A stretch of 64,000 nucleotides of DNA. Origin: Bolinopsis microptera (lineage: Eukaryota > Ctenophora > Tentaculata > Lobata > Bolinopsidae). The translations under genes were made by a program, and so were the position numbers. Under the pieces are notes generated by a model that saw only the letters and a list, made by a program, of their open reading frames with translations, had not been told where the DNA came from and made no database searches. The DNA lies in the NCBI RefSeq assembly GCF_026151205.1, contig NC_087078.1, forward strand, positions 11,418,175-11,482,174. Reading direction: 5' to 3'. Positions 50,940-61,887 of the stretch are shown here, piece by piece (the stretch's first letter is position 1; the number at the start of each line of letters is the position of its first letter).

Positions 50940-51558
50940 GTGAGTATTAAGTATTACTTATAGTAAAAAAATTGTCGTCATACATTAATAATTGTTAAGC
51001 ACAGAGCTAAGATAGCTCCTGAATGTACAATGATTTTACCTTTCTCCCACTATGAAGTCAATAGTGTTGATTGTTAAATTTTGAGAAAAATAAGCATCGA
51101 ACTTATTAATGTATATCTGACGTAAGGAGGCTTCGTATTCCTTAAAGTTCTGTTATCATTCTGTTGCAAGCTTGGTGATAACATTTACTGAGCACAGCTA
51201 TGATAGCTCCTGAACATATTATGATTTCTTTTCTTCTTTTCCATGAAGTGTTGATGTTTAAATCGTAAATGTAACCCTTACTAAGGTACACTATTTCAGA
51301 TTTCCTAAACTTATGTTATCATTCTAATACAAACTTGAAAATAACAGCTATGATAGCTCCTGAACATATTATGATTTCTCCTCGCCACTACCCTGAAGGG
51401 AGGAAGTGTTGATGGTTAAATCGGAAGAACTATTCACGTACACTAGCCTCGACCTATATATAGCGCTAATCCTATATATAACTCTAATCTCGATAAAAAA
51501 CCCTCGCTTTTAGTTATCAATGTGTCAGCATCCTAAACCGATCATAACCCAGCCCTTC

Positions 51559-51804
51559 ACAAACACTGTTTCAATAACCTAACTAACACTGTTTTAGTAA
51601 CCTAACTAACACTGTTTCAATAACCTAACTAACGCTGTTTTAGTAACCTAACTAACACTGTTTCAATAACCTAACTAACACTGTTTTAGTAACCTAACTA
51701 ACACTGTTTCAATAACCTAACTAACACTGTTTTAGTAACCTAACTAACACTGTTTCAATAACCTAACTAACACTATTTCAGAACCCTGACTAACACTGTT
51801 TCAG
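51559..51804 (+). repeat. Minisatellite of 23-bp splice-acceptor-like units ending in the real acceptor
   Basis: Ten to eleven units of AACACTGTTTCAATAACCTAACT, mostly alternating TTTCAATAACC and TTTTAGTAACC, so there is a 46-bp higher-order pattern. Each unit contains CTAAC, a branch-point-like sequence, then a pyrimidine run and CAA or TAG. The final unit, ACTGTTTCAG at 51795-51804, is the acceptor of exon C4. The array thus consists of repeated decoy or alternative 3' splice sites. Confidence 0.9.
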
Positions 51805-51970
51805 TACCCTAACCTCAGCTACCTAACCTACCTGATGGGTTACGAAGGTAAAGGTTCCCTGTACCAGTACCTCTCAACCCGGGGCTACGTCACCTCACTT
51901 ATGTCCGCTATCTCCACCGAAGCTCAGAACTTCGTCCTGGTCAGCGTGTCCTGCGATCTAACCGAAAAAG
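51805..51970 (+). CDS. Common exon C4 of the M16 gene
   Basis: Encodes YPNLSYLTYLMGYEGKGSLY and then STRGYVTSLMSA, matching [20 protein letters not shown] and KGWVN of insulysin. I chose the acceptor at 51804 because it keeps phase 0 with C3 and the family alignment; CCTCAG 13 bases later would not. The donor is GTACGC, phase 1. Confidence 0.88.
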
Positions 51971-52194
51971 GTACGCCTCTGAAACTTGTGTTTTGGGCTC
52001 TCTAAAATCGTATTGTGGGCTCTGTAAATCCGTATAACAGTTGTCGAGGATTCTAGTAAAAGCCATGACTCAAGACCCACTTATGAGATGACATATTGTT
52101 GACACTTTTTAGATCATTTTCTGTCACTGGTCGTGTCATAGGTTGACCTTAATTGTTAGCTGCCAGGAGAGCCTTGCTAGCATCATACTATGCA

Positions 52195-52322
52195 GACAAG
52201 CGCAGACTAGCTGATATTGCAGACTAGCTGGACAATGCAGACTAGCTGATATAATAGACTAGTTGAAAATGAAGACTAGATGACATTGCAGGCTAGCTGA
52301 TCATGCAGACTAACTGATGATA
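52195..52322 (+). repeat. Degenerate tandem repeat of about 17-18 bp before exon C5
   Basis: About seven units based on GCAGACTAGCTGATATT, more diverged toward the right, ending a few bases before the acceptor TTTCAG of C5. It is a third case of a minisatellite lying against a 3' splice site in this gene family. Confidence 0.8.
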
Positions 52323-52331
52323 ATATTTCAG

Positions 52332-52488
52332 GATTAACCAAGCCTAAGGATATTGTGCGGGCCTTGTTCCAGTTTGTGAAGAGGGTGAAAGCAAATGGGG
52401 TTAATGAACAGCTTTGGAAGGAAAATAAGCAGATTGATGAACTTAAGTTCAAGTTTAAGGAGAAGGAGGATCCAGCTACCTATGCTAG
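52332..52488 (+). CDS. Common exon C5 of the M16 gene
   Basis: Encodes LTKPKDIVRALFQFVKRVKA, then NEQLWKENKQIDELKFKFKE, matching the helix [20 protein letters not shown] with KFKDKE of insulysin. Acceptor ATTTCAG, donor GTTTGT, phase 1 in and 2 out. Confidence 0.87.
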
Positions 52489-54389
52489 GTTTGTTAAAAC
52501 ACTCGAATATATATCGAAGGGTTAGATATTAATCACAACTTTTTCTGCATTTTATTACATCTTTCGATCAGTGATACGTATTGACCGCAAGAGATCAAGT
52601 ACATTGATTTCCAGCAGTCAGATTTTTAACAACTTACTGTTTTACTATTAATAAAGATACAAAGACTCAGGCCAGACACTTAGTTGCTGTTGTTGAGATT
52701 CAATCAGCAATTGTTTAAATATTTTACCCGTCGCCCATAACTGTAACAAGACAAATATTTGTCGAATGTCGAGGGATAAATGTCCTGCTCTGCCTTATAA
52801 AGCGAATATTGTGAGATGAAAGTTGTGCACTCCTCCTTATTAAGCATGTTATAAGCAGGGCACTTTCCCAAACTACAGGGAGGGATCAGTCTCCTCCTCT
52901 CCCCCTCTCCCCCTCTCCCCCTCTCCTCCTCTTCTCCTCTCCTCCTCGACTTATCACCACCTCCCCTCCTTTAGTGAGTCCGGTCTGATTTATTACTTAA
53001 TAACTCCCTCGTGCTACCTCAGTCTCCCTCGTGTGTCAGAGGGAGGTACACAGTGTAGCTGTCTTGTGTTGATCGCGATACAAATACTATCTTAGACCAC
53101 TTATCCATGTGTGCTCCACTACTCCGTTCTAAAGAAAATGGTAAATGAGATGGGTATGTTTTGGCTATGAATTCAGAATTGGGAAGATTGGATAGAGAAT
53201 ACGACAATAGTGACGCATTCTCTATCGCTATTTTCACTTTTTTATCTGTTAGTTAAAATTTTACTGGACGGCATAAGGGTGTTGAAATCCTAAAGTAGAT
53301 TAACGAATTATGCCTTTATTAACTTATTACGATGCTATAAACATAACCTTCGCTCTAAGGAGGAGGGCGGAATGTTGGTATATCCATTCCACTGTATGTT
53401 AGCTACATTCCAGTCGGCCGAGATATCAGATAGGTAACTCCTGGTAGATGTCCGGAAGAATTAAGATTTAATTGTCAAGAAGAGGGTAAAAATAAGGTTT
53501 TTAAACTGACACATAATTTTCTGGGAACTGATTTGGCATAAGCATTTCTGTGCAGAAATATGTTGTTCATAGTCCCAGCAATTTTCAATTCTCCCCTAAA
53601 ATATCTCGTGATGGTCACACCACTTTAAAACCCTTATTCGCCTGCCATAATGTGACCATGCCTGCCATAATGTGACCATGGCGGTCATTTTGCACACCCT
53701 ACTAGGCTCCTGAGCGCATTCTAACGGCAAAAACAAATCTTTCAAGTTGTTATTAGGGCGCCAGGATAATATATGCTCTAGCTACTAGTACTTGTGCCCA
53801 TCAGATCCACCATTACAACTCTTTGGGGTGGTGACTAATGCCTGGGACTATGGAAAACACATTCCTGCACAGAAATGCTAAATCATTTCCCAGAAGGTTC
53901 GATATTCATGCTTAATGTCCCTAACTACATTATCGATGTGATGTTTAGGCTTAACGAGGATATAGTTTGACAGTGTAACTGTGTAAGTAGCATCAAACCT
54001 GGTTTGCAGATTGGAACAAGCTTTGATCCATAGGATGGATCTTGAGCTGTGGAAGTTAGTTTCTGAAAACAATAACGGAACGCTGGAAGTTCAAGCTAAC
54101 ACCGATACAAAGTGACCCGAAACAGAAGCGGTATTTTGCTCAAAAAGTCGGCTTACCCAGTTTAGGATTTTAAACTGGAGTGACACCTGTGCTTTTGAAC
54201 TTTGAACTTTTGAAGTTTAGATAATCAAAGAAGGGCAGCGTCGAATATCTTTCGATAACTAGGTTTTTCGAAACCCCAACTTCGATATTTATTCTTACAA
54301 CTATTAGTCATAGTAAATTACCAGCTTTTTGATATCACAACCACGCCCACTACCGTCTAACATCACTTGTAACCACCATTTCTCTTCAG
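52489..54389 (+). other. Intron between C5 and C6
   Basis: Contains a pyrimidine-rich stretch of CTCCTC and CCCCTCT repeats (about 52890-52950), a 21-bp direct duplication (CCTGCCATAATGTGACCATG twice near 53640-53682) and a MITE-like element at 53517-53897. No other coding is recognised. Confidence 0.6.
53517..53897. mobile_element. MITE with about 60-bp inverted ends
   Basis: The left end (TTTTCTGGGAACTGATTTGG at 53517, through GCATTTCTGTGCAGAAAT to CATAGTCCCAGC) and the right end (GCCTGGGACTATGGAAAACA through CTGCACAGAAATGC to CATTTCCCAGAAGG) are inverted relatives over about 60 bases. The interior has no gene. Confidence 0.75.
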
Positions 54390-54582
54390 CACGATATCAG
54401 CCCACATGGCTAGAGTTACCGACCCTCGAGACTTCCTCGACCCCCCTTCCAGACGGATCTACAATCAGTCGTTGGAGGAGAGGATCATGGCCCACATCAC
54501 CCCTGATAACTTCAACATGTACATTAGTTCTCTCAAATTGTCCACTGAGATGGCTAATAAGTACGGTCCTCAGCTGACCCAG
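54390..54582 (+). CDS. Common exon C6 of the M16 gene
   Basis: Encodes DPRDFLDPPSRRIYNQSLEE, then ITPDNFNMYISSLKL and the end of the first half of the protein (compare LIEMVLDKLRPENVRVAIVS). Acceptor TCTCTTCAG, donor GTGAGC, phase 2 in and 0 out. Confidence 0.87.
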
Positions 54583-55089
54583 GTGAGCCTAGCTTCTTCC
54601 TTTAATATCAACTCTTAATTAGTTTTAGAGGGTAGAAAATTAACATTGAAAACAGACGCAACGTATAGCTGCGGTAAAGTTTGCAAGTAGTGCGTAATAG
54701 TTGTGCGGTAAATTTGGAGGAAAAATTTGCAGCCTTTAGGTACTCTCAGGCTGGATTTCTAGAATTCTACAATTACTCTCATAGAAACTTTTACAATTAG
54801 ATGGGTAGGATGACTGGGCTTAGTTGAGCTGGCGATGAGCATAATTGAGACAGGGTATGCAATAATGTAATATTACAACATTAGATTCCTACACTGTGTG
54901 TGTACAAGCTAAAATGCCTGCAAATTATATTATCTAATTAATGTTACTTAATTGACTCTATTTCAATCTGTCGACGGATTGTAATCTTTTGTCATTGTAC
55001 ACAGCAGTACAAACTACAAAGTGAACAAATCTGACAGAACGCACATCGGCCAATGGTGCGAGAAAATGTGGTATTAGGTCAATTGTGCG

Positions 55090-55370
55090 ATTCTGCACCC
55101 ACCGCACTTATATTAGGACGCAATGAAACTACCGGACCACGATGTATGGGGACTTGCCACCCCATGGCAACATTAAAATATATCAAGTTGATAATCAACT
55201 CTGTTACATCGTTTCCTTCGTTAAAACTCCGTTACAAAATGAACTGGGATCTGGGATATGTTGCGTCTGATTGAAAATGAAGGCGAAGTTTTCTTCTTTG
55301 TTCGATCTTACTCGGGCTCATCATGTAGCTATATGGCCGTAATTAAGTTGTCAAAAAGACGAGACCTACG
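55090..55370 (+). pseudogene. Possible decayed M16 exon, similar to C13
   Basis: In the intron between C6 and C7 a frame reads NETTGPR, then MATLKYIKLI, FPSLKLRYK and DLGYVASD before a stop. C13 reads VESNGPYTDR, LATLLGLMM, CFNYLRT and QLGYVASC in the same order and spacing. After the stop a shifted frame gives GEVFFFVRSYSGSS, comparable with NIMVFNILVQGSR. It looks like a broken, diverged copy of the exon that carries the LR/LGY motif. The similarity is by eye and moderate. Confidence 0.35.
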
Positions 55371-56071
55371 ATTTCTAAACCCCTTTGTTTTCTTTGCTCT
55401 GCTTACTAGGAGTCATCACCATCGCCATTCTGGTACTCTTACATAATTACTATCGTCGGCTTTGAGACAGCCATTTCTCAGCTTTTTGTTTTGTAAATTT
55501 TATGATGTTACCATTATGATTTATGACCTTATGAAATGACCTTTACTTTTGAAGGTATGACCTTATTACTCCGTTAGTGCAATACTTATCTACGTAATAT
55601 TTGTTCAATAAGTAAGATAAAATTCTTCGTTCCCTCAATACTTATATTGGAAGAAGTGTATGTATGGTAGAGAAGTTTCTCGAAAATAAAATGTAAAAGT
55701 ATTTAGACCCAGGAAAAACTTGCTCGCGTAAAGCTTCAAAAATAACTCAGATACCTAAGGTTTCTGCTCGATTTATGGTTTCCTGCATTCGATAAAAATT
55801 AGAGGCATGTTTTGTTCCTTTAATGATAATAAGGAAGGTGTTACTTATCTGAGTACAACTTTTGTCTTTCCATTCTCACGGACACAAAACGTCCGCAACA
55901 ATATAATAATCAAACATTGACAGTTGACACCCGTCTCCTCGAACAACTCCATAATACCCGTATTACTAGTCCACTCCTTATATGGGCATGACGTGACTAG
56001 TCCGCTCCTTATATGGGCATCACGGGGTTGCTCGTCCATTACTATTAGCTCATAACTAATTCCTCTCGCAG

Positions 56072-56258
56072 AAAGAGACATGGTACAGCACGCCGTACGA
56101 AAACCTCCAGATAGACGAAGCGGATATTACCAACTGGGAGACGGTGGAACTGAACGAGGATTTGTATCTTCCTGAGACTAACCCCTTTATACCTGATGAT
56201 TTTAATATAAAAGAGTACGAGGGTAAAGCTTTGCCTGTGACTGTTAACGCCACTGAAG
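56072..56258 (+). CDS. Common exon C7 of the M16 gene (linker between halves)
   Basis: Encodes KETWYSTPYENLQIDEADIT, then WETVELNEDLYLPETNPFIP and DFNIKEYEG. This is the linker region of M16A proteins (compare EEWYGTQYKQEAIPDEVIKK and LPTKNEFIPTNFEI in insulysin). Acceptor CTCTCGCAG, donor GTAGGA, phase 0 in and 1 out. Confidence 0.9.
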
Positions 56259-56514
56259 GTAGGAGAATGTGGATAATATGCACGTACAAAAAGTTCAGGA
56301 AATATCCTGTGGTAATTGATGAGAGGCATGATTCATATCATAGATCACCGTTGATAATTTTAATAATCTATAAAGTATTCCAACAGCAAAGTTTTAGTTA
56401 ATGAACCTTAAACAACCTTAAACCAGCTGATAATTGCTGGTATAAGTAGGGCACTTATAACTCTGCTATAAATAGCATGATAGTTCACGGCCAGTTAACA
56501 ATCTCCTACTACAG

Positions 56515-56646
56515 TGTCTGATATGACAGTCTGGTGGTATCAGGATAAAGAGTTTAACCAGCCCAAGCTCTACATGGGCTGTAGGATACAACCCAAACCT
56601 GCTACTCCTTCAGTTAAGAACGGCCTGTTATCTGAGATGCTCTCTA
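56515..56646 (+). CDS. Common exon C8 of the M16 gene
   Basis: Encodes MTVWWYQDKEFNQPKLYMGC, the opening of the third M16 domain (compare [20 protein letters not shown]), and NGLLSEMLS. Acceptor TACTACAG, donor GTTAGT after 56646, the same weaker donor form as module 4. Phase 1 in and 1 out. Confidence 0.85.
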
Positions 56647-57040
56647 GTTAGTACTAATTATTTTTTGGAAAACGAAATTAGATATATACAGAATAGTATT
56701 ACAGGTTATATATAATGAATATCATCATTGTCAAAAATAAAAACCAGTCCATGGGACTGAAAAAATTAATTAACTTTCGATTCGAAAGAGTTAAATTAGT
56801 TAGTACTAATTATTAACTTATAAATATCTCCGGGATTTCGACGCGGGATCATATTATCACTCAGCCCGGCCCGCTGTTAGATAAACATCTCAAGGTGATA
56901 TCATCCCGCCCCGGAAATTTGTATAAACCCGGCCCGCTTTTTAGTCGTAACTGATGTTTATCATTCAATTCTCCGACTTACAATAATCAATGATACTGCT
57001 GATTAGAACTCGATAATAGTAGAACAGTTAGACGCGCGAT

Positions 57041-57124
57041 CACGTGGGCGCGTCACGTGCGTACCACGTGCCACCAATAGCATACGCCGAGTCTATACCA
57101 CGTGACACGAAAGCGCACCACGTG
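57041..57124 (+). promoter_or_regulatory. Cluster of five CACGTG boxes with a CCAAT box
   Basis: CACGTG occurs at 57041, 57054, 57065, 57099 and 57119, and CCAAT at 57074-57078, all within 84 bases and about 210 bases before the ATG at 57332. This density of a palindromic 6-mer in AT-rich DNA is striking and suggests binding of bHLH-type factors. It may be the promoter of the small frame or act on the host gene. Confidence 0.5.
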
Positions 57125-57331
57125 ATATGAAACATCGTAACCGTCCACTTCTTTTACACGCAAATTCCTGGGAACGTTGCCAAAGCAGCTAATTCTTGGA
57201 ATTTCTCCAACGCGTGGCGTGAGAAGTTGGCGACTAGCCAGCTACCCTTGTCCGTGCCCTAAAAATAGTATTGTTTTGCTTGCTCTCCTTCCAGCTCTTG
57301 TTCCTGCTAACGTTCAAGCTATTGCTCCACT

Positions 57332-57484
57332 ATGACAGATCGGTTTGACATTCAGATTGATGAACTGCTTTCCAATCGTGTTCCGGACAGTACAGTTAGA
57401 GTCAACAACTGGGCTCTAAACAAATTTAATTCTTGGCTTCAGTCATCCAGATTTGCTCGTGACTTCAATGACTTTGACAAATAG
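57332..57484 (+). CDS. Small ORF, Crypton-like recombinase N-terminal stub (50 aa)
   Basis: The frame begins ATG at 57332 and ends TAG at 57484. It reads FDIQIDELLSNRVPDSTVRV, then NNWALNKFNSWLQSSRF. The pattern of a basic/NWA helix followed by a hydrophobic-W-L end resembles the N-terminal DNA-binding helix of Crypton and DUF3504-type tyrosine recombinases. The catalytic part (R..HxxR..Y) is absent, so the product would be at most a DNA-binding fragment. A chance frame is possible but the composition looks protein-like. Confidence 0.45.
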   Translation: MTDRFDIQIDELLSNRVPDSTVRVNNWALNKFNSWLQSSRFARDFNDFDK

Positions 57485-58075
57485 AAATGAAAATATTACT
57501 AAAATCAGACCCGTATTCCGAAATAAAAATTATTTTATCACTCTCTTCTAAAGTATAAATCCCTTGTCGAAATCGCCGGAGATAATTATAATCCATAAAC
57601 ACTTCACGCTCAGGGCTAAATAAATGTAATCCCTCAGCTGGCGCTTCGGGATTACATATTAACACAAAACTCGTGCGCTGCGCGCACTCGTATGTGTTTA
57701 TCAGATCATCCCGCTAGCGCGGGATGATCTGTTATATAAACCCTTTGCGTGGCGGGTTTATGTTATTATAAATTTGCTCCTTCAGAAATGTTTATCATTT
57801 CTTAAATCCAAACATTATTTTTGAATCACCCTATACTTCTTTGTATATACATTTGAGACTGTTACAGAAAATCTATGGTATCTTTGGACTGGATTAGAAT
57901 TAAAATTTTCTGACAAAATGAATTTTAAAGCCGGATTTGTTTGGTTTATGGATAGATGCATTAATTATGATTCACCATTCGCCTTCTCTTCGAAATATTC
58001 TGTCTATACATAATTGAAGAACGTAATCTAAAATAGATAATTGCCAGATCAGGTCTCTAAACGCTACTTTATCAG

Positions 58076-58197
58076 GTACCTACCTGCGTGAGACCTCTGA
58101 ATCTCTCTACCCCGCTGTATCAGTTGACTATGATATAGGTTTTCTTTTTGATGACTTCTGGATCATGACCCTCTCCGGGTTCTCCGACGCTGAAAAG
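58076..58197 (+). CDS. Common exon C9 of the M16 gene
   Basis: Encodes YLRETSESLYPAVSVDYDIG, then FWIMTLSGFSDAEK, matching DSLNEYAYAAELAGLSYDL and GMYLSVKGYNDKQ of insulysin. Acceptor TTTATCAG, donor GTAACT, phase 1 in and 0 out. Confidence 0.88.
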
Positions 58198-60706
58198 GTA
58201 ACTTTCGTTTGTGAGGATTAAATTTGATAACATTTCTCTTTTTAATAAAAACATTTACTGGACAGATCGAAGAAAACTTACTTTTCTTCCATGCCAATTA
58301 TTTAGTATCTCTTATCATCCATTGCTTAAAATAAGAAGAGCGCTTTTATTGTAAGCCGACCCCCAGGTACTGCAAGCATTCTGCGATTGTCTCCAATCTT
58401 ATAGTCTCTAAGACTCTAAGAGTAGTATATTTACAATGGACATTTCGAATGTCCCTCCAGTCGATCATAATTGCCGTCCTCTGCTGTGCTAGACAATGGA
58501 CAATGTGACCTCCTTTAATAACAGTGCTGTATCAGTGTGTATCTGTGTTAACCGTATGAAATTGCGGGAATTTCGGGACATTATAACTGTACCACTACCA
58601 TTATAGTGAATTAAGTTAGTCCTATTATTTTATTATGAGTGGATAATAGGACGAGAGTAATTGACTTGTTAAATCACTAGTTAATAGCCTCATTTATTAA
58701 TGACCTGTTATCACCAATAACTGCAAGGAGGATTACAATGTTGTCGATTAATATAAAATACTGAAATATCTTCGTAGAGACTTGTAGAGATGTAGCCCGG
58801 TCGATCATAATTGCCGTGTTCTGCTGTGTTAGAATCAAGAATTGGGTATTAGCACGATTAGGTGATTCGTGAACAATTAAAGCCATTTGACATGTGTCTA
58901 TGGATACTAAAAATGTGGTGTTACTGGCACTCAGGCACTGCAAAGTCTCGAACAAATTGTTACTTTCTCTCAAACCTCTACTTGTTGGAAGGTTCGTCAA
59001 ATAGTATTCTGGAATTCGAAGCGTGCGTATCATTTCAAGATTTTTAAAACAATTTTAGAACTGAAGGTCTTCAGCAGCTCGATCATCAAAGTGGGAATTG
59101 CCTTTAGTTAATTCCTTTCAAGTGACCAATTTTTTGTAAAAACTGTTTACAGTCGGTTCGTAAACACAGGCATCAAGCAAAAAATTTATATGGATTAACG
59201 GAAAGAACTTTAAATATAATCTTAGTCTGAGTATGTGTCAAACTCTAGAATGAATTGTAAAATAGTGTCTAAATTTCCAAGTCTTCAGCCTCTATCAGAA
59301 TGTTTAACATGTGAAATCGTTCCAGGGGTACAGGTTTACATACCAAGCAATTTATTTCATTCGCAGATCGCCTGATGATGTGTATTCAGAATAAATGGAC
59401 TATAGTTTCCATAGTTTCCTACCTACATTAATCGTATTTGAACCTATTGAGAAGTTTAGAAGTATGCTTCTTCATGGTCATCATGCAATCTGCGGACCAC
59501 CTCCTTGACTGCAAACAAAATGTGTCAAACAAATGCATGAACATCCAGAAAATTTAGTACAGAAAAATAGGTTGAATCCATGCTTGTTCTCGCAGATCGC
59601 TGGTAAAACCTAATTGCAATGTTAAGGCCATCTTTCTCAACGTTTTTAAAAACTAATTTCGGTCAAATAGTTTGCTTTCAGTTCGTGATGAGAATTGAGT
59701 GGTTATAAATCTATAACCCAGTGCATTCTGAATAGCAATAATAATTAAATTTTATGCACAATTGTAATCTTAAATCTTTCAAGTTTCACCCCTTTGCAAC
59801 AATTGAGCTAATATGGTAAATCATTGTTGGACAGTCTTCATCGAGTGATCATCTAAAGATTGAGTCTTGAGTCTTGAGAGCAAGTGTGATAATAGCACCT
59901 ACATGAAGCTTATTACAGCAGCTCCCAATTGTATCAGAATTATACGAAATCAGCCCTGTGCCCACTGTAAATTAAAGGATTCTAAGGCCCGGCCGCACGG
60001 ACAACTTTAAGGTTTTGAAAACTTATAGTTGTCGGTACGGACAGGTCTAAATTGTGAGGATGTCTTACAATGCAGGTAAACAGTATTCAAACTTTCAAAG
60101 GGGAGTTTTAAATCTTTTAAAATCTTCTAAACTTTCATGTCTTCTAAAACTAAAAGTGGTGATTTTTGGGAAAAAAGCTTTATATGCATCGGGGTCTAAT
60201 ACAGTAAAAACTTAACAGTCTACATTTTATATGGATTATAGCGAAACGAACGAACTAAAAGTTTAAAAAGTCTGAGTAGGTGTCAATCTTCTTATATCTG
60301 CATCTTTTGTACAGAATAATGTCTAAATCTCACAAATCTACTGCTAGATTCAGAATGTTTTGGCATGGAATATGCATAGGAGAAGCCCAAAAGTAAAAGC
60401 GACTTTTTAAACATTCATCTCGTTTATGTTTTTTGTTCTTCAGAAAACAAAAGGAAGGCTTAGATGACACTCCTCTGTAATTCCAACTCTATTCTACAAT
60501 TCATTTGCTTTAGAAAGTAGATAGACTCAAAGGTCCTTTCAGACTTGTTTAGTATGAATTATAATTTATAGCAGTTTTCCAAGGACGAACATTAAAGTGC
60601 GGTTACTACAAAGTTTTCAAGCCGTAATTATGATTAGTAAGGACTAAGGATCAATATGTGCTAACTTCTTTGTTGACCTAATAATTAATCGCCCTTTATT
60701 ACTCAG
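58198..60706 (+). other. Intron between C9 and C10, 2.5 kb
   Basis: AT-rich, with no recognised gene. A sequence AGTCGATCATAATTGCCGT near 58458 recurs as GGTCGATCATAATTGCCGT near 58799, a short dispersed duplication. A 118-codon minus-strand frame at 58677-59033 has no recognisable similarity. Confidence 0.55.
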
Positions 60707-60864
60707 GTGAAAAAAGTAATAGAGAGCGGCCTGGACTCGTTGTTCCAACTTGATTTTGATCAAAACGAGGAGCACTTTAACGCGACCATCCGGGAACCAA
60801 TCAGGAAGGAATATCTGAACGTTAAGAACTGGATGCCTGCTCAGCTCAGTTTACGATATGCCAG
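60707..60864 (+). CDS. Common exon C10 of the M16 gene
   Basis: Encodes VKKVIESGLDSLFQLDFDQN, then FNATIREPIRKEYLNVKNWM and LSLRYAR. This matches the long helical part of the third domain in insulysin ([20 protein letters not shown]). Acceptor ACTCAG, donor GTATGA, phase 0 in and 2 out. Confidence 0.88.
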
Positions 60865-61094
60865 GTATGACTCTGCCAGTGAATACACCTTTTCAACCTT
60901 TTTAACCCTTTTTTAACACAGTTTATCCCATTTCAAATTTTATCCGAGATTTACAGTTCGGCTTCTGCCGAATATTTTTAACGTGGCAACATTTTAAATG
61001 TCGCAGGAAATACGATTATGTGTATATACAAAAGCTTAATATTTATTTATTTTTGCTGTTCTGCAAAGTAAATTAACTGACGCAACCTCACCAG

Positions 61095-61288
61095 GATGAT
61101 TCAAGACCAGTACATATTCTCCTACTCAGAAAACTTGGCGGAATTAGACTCCCTCGCGCAATCAGACATCAGGAACCTGCGAGACGACTTCCTAAAAGAT
61201 ATCTCTATTGACTGCTCGATTATGGGAAATGTTATTGAACAGCAGTCAGCAGAATATTCTGAGATACTGAAGAACAAGCTTGTTACGG
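61095..61288 (+). CDS. Common exon C11 of the M16 gene
   Basis: Encodes MIQDQYIFSYSENLAELDSL, then IRNLRDDFLKDISIDCSIMG and VIEQQSAEYSEILKNKL. This matches the region [20 protein letters not shown] with EALLHGNITKQAA. Acceptor CTCACCAG, donor GTGCGG, phase 2 in and 1 out. Confidence 0.88.
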
Positions 61289-61534
61289 GTGCGGGTTAGA
61301 TCCTATTCTCTTCAAATTAAAATAGATCCGGATCATAACTTCCTGCTTTTTAGTGGGAGTATTCTTATCAAATTTATGAACATTATGAGAGATCCTGTCA
61401 CATCTTATCATTGAACCATCGTTAACAATTGTATGTTTACTTAAGAAAGCCCTTTGTTCGCTGGTCTCAGTTTCTTTACCCAATTAGAACGCAGTATAAT
61501 CTTAACATTCTCCTGAACGTCATTTAACCACCAG

Positions 61535-61680
61535 GGGCTGGCTCAACGATTGTGAAGGAAAACAGGCTGGACGCCTTCGTTCACCCAATCTTCAAACTAC
61601 CTCAAAACAAGACCCTGGTAGTCAGACAGAAGGTTGAGAACCCGGAGGAACCCAACTCTGGAGTTCTGTCTCTGTTCCAG
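61535..61680 (+). CDS. Common exon C12 of the M16 gene
   Basis: Encodes GSTIVKENRLDAFVHPIFKL, then NKTLVVRQKVENPEEPNSGV and LSLFQ, the start of the fourth M16 domain (compare [20 protein letters not shown]). Acceptor CCACCAG, donor GTGAGA, phase 1 in and 0 out. Confidence 0.88.
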
Positions 61681-61887
61681 GTGAGATTTATTGTTCTGAA
61701 CTTATACTTGTAGTGAGCCACGGGCTATAAATCTCCCGCCTTTTATTATCCAATAATACAAGGTCTATCTGATGTATGGGACCAATATTAGTCCCAATTT
61801 AACTTAATTTAATTATAATTAAGTGCCCCTCCTGGCTAAGTGCACCCTAATTACTATTTCATTCATGCTAATAATATAAATTCTCAG

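Larger units (their letters stand above)
56817..57765 (+). mobile_element. Crypton-like non-autonomous element with GC hairpins
   Basis: Bases near 56823-56855 (ATCTCCGGGATTTCGACGCG) have an inverted relative near 57544-57590 (CGAAATCGCCGGAGATAAT). Four hairpins follow at 57624-57761: ATGTAATCCC with GGGATTACAT; AACACA with TGTGTT around GTGCGC and GCGCAC; a 13-bp perfect arm pair at 57702-57714 and 57719-57731; and ATAAACCC with GGGTTTAT. Inside are a CACGTG-rich promoter-like region and a 50-codon frame resembling the N-terminal part of Crypton tyrosine recombinases. The limits are approximate. It lies in the intron between C8 and C9. Confidence 0.55.
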
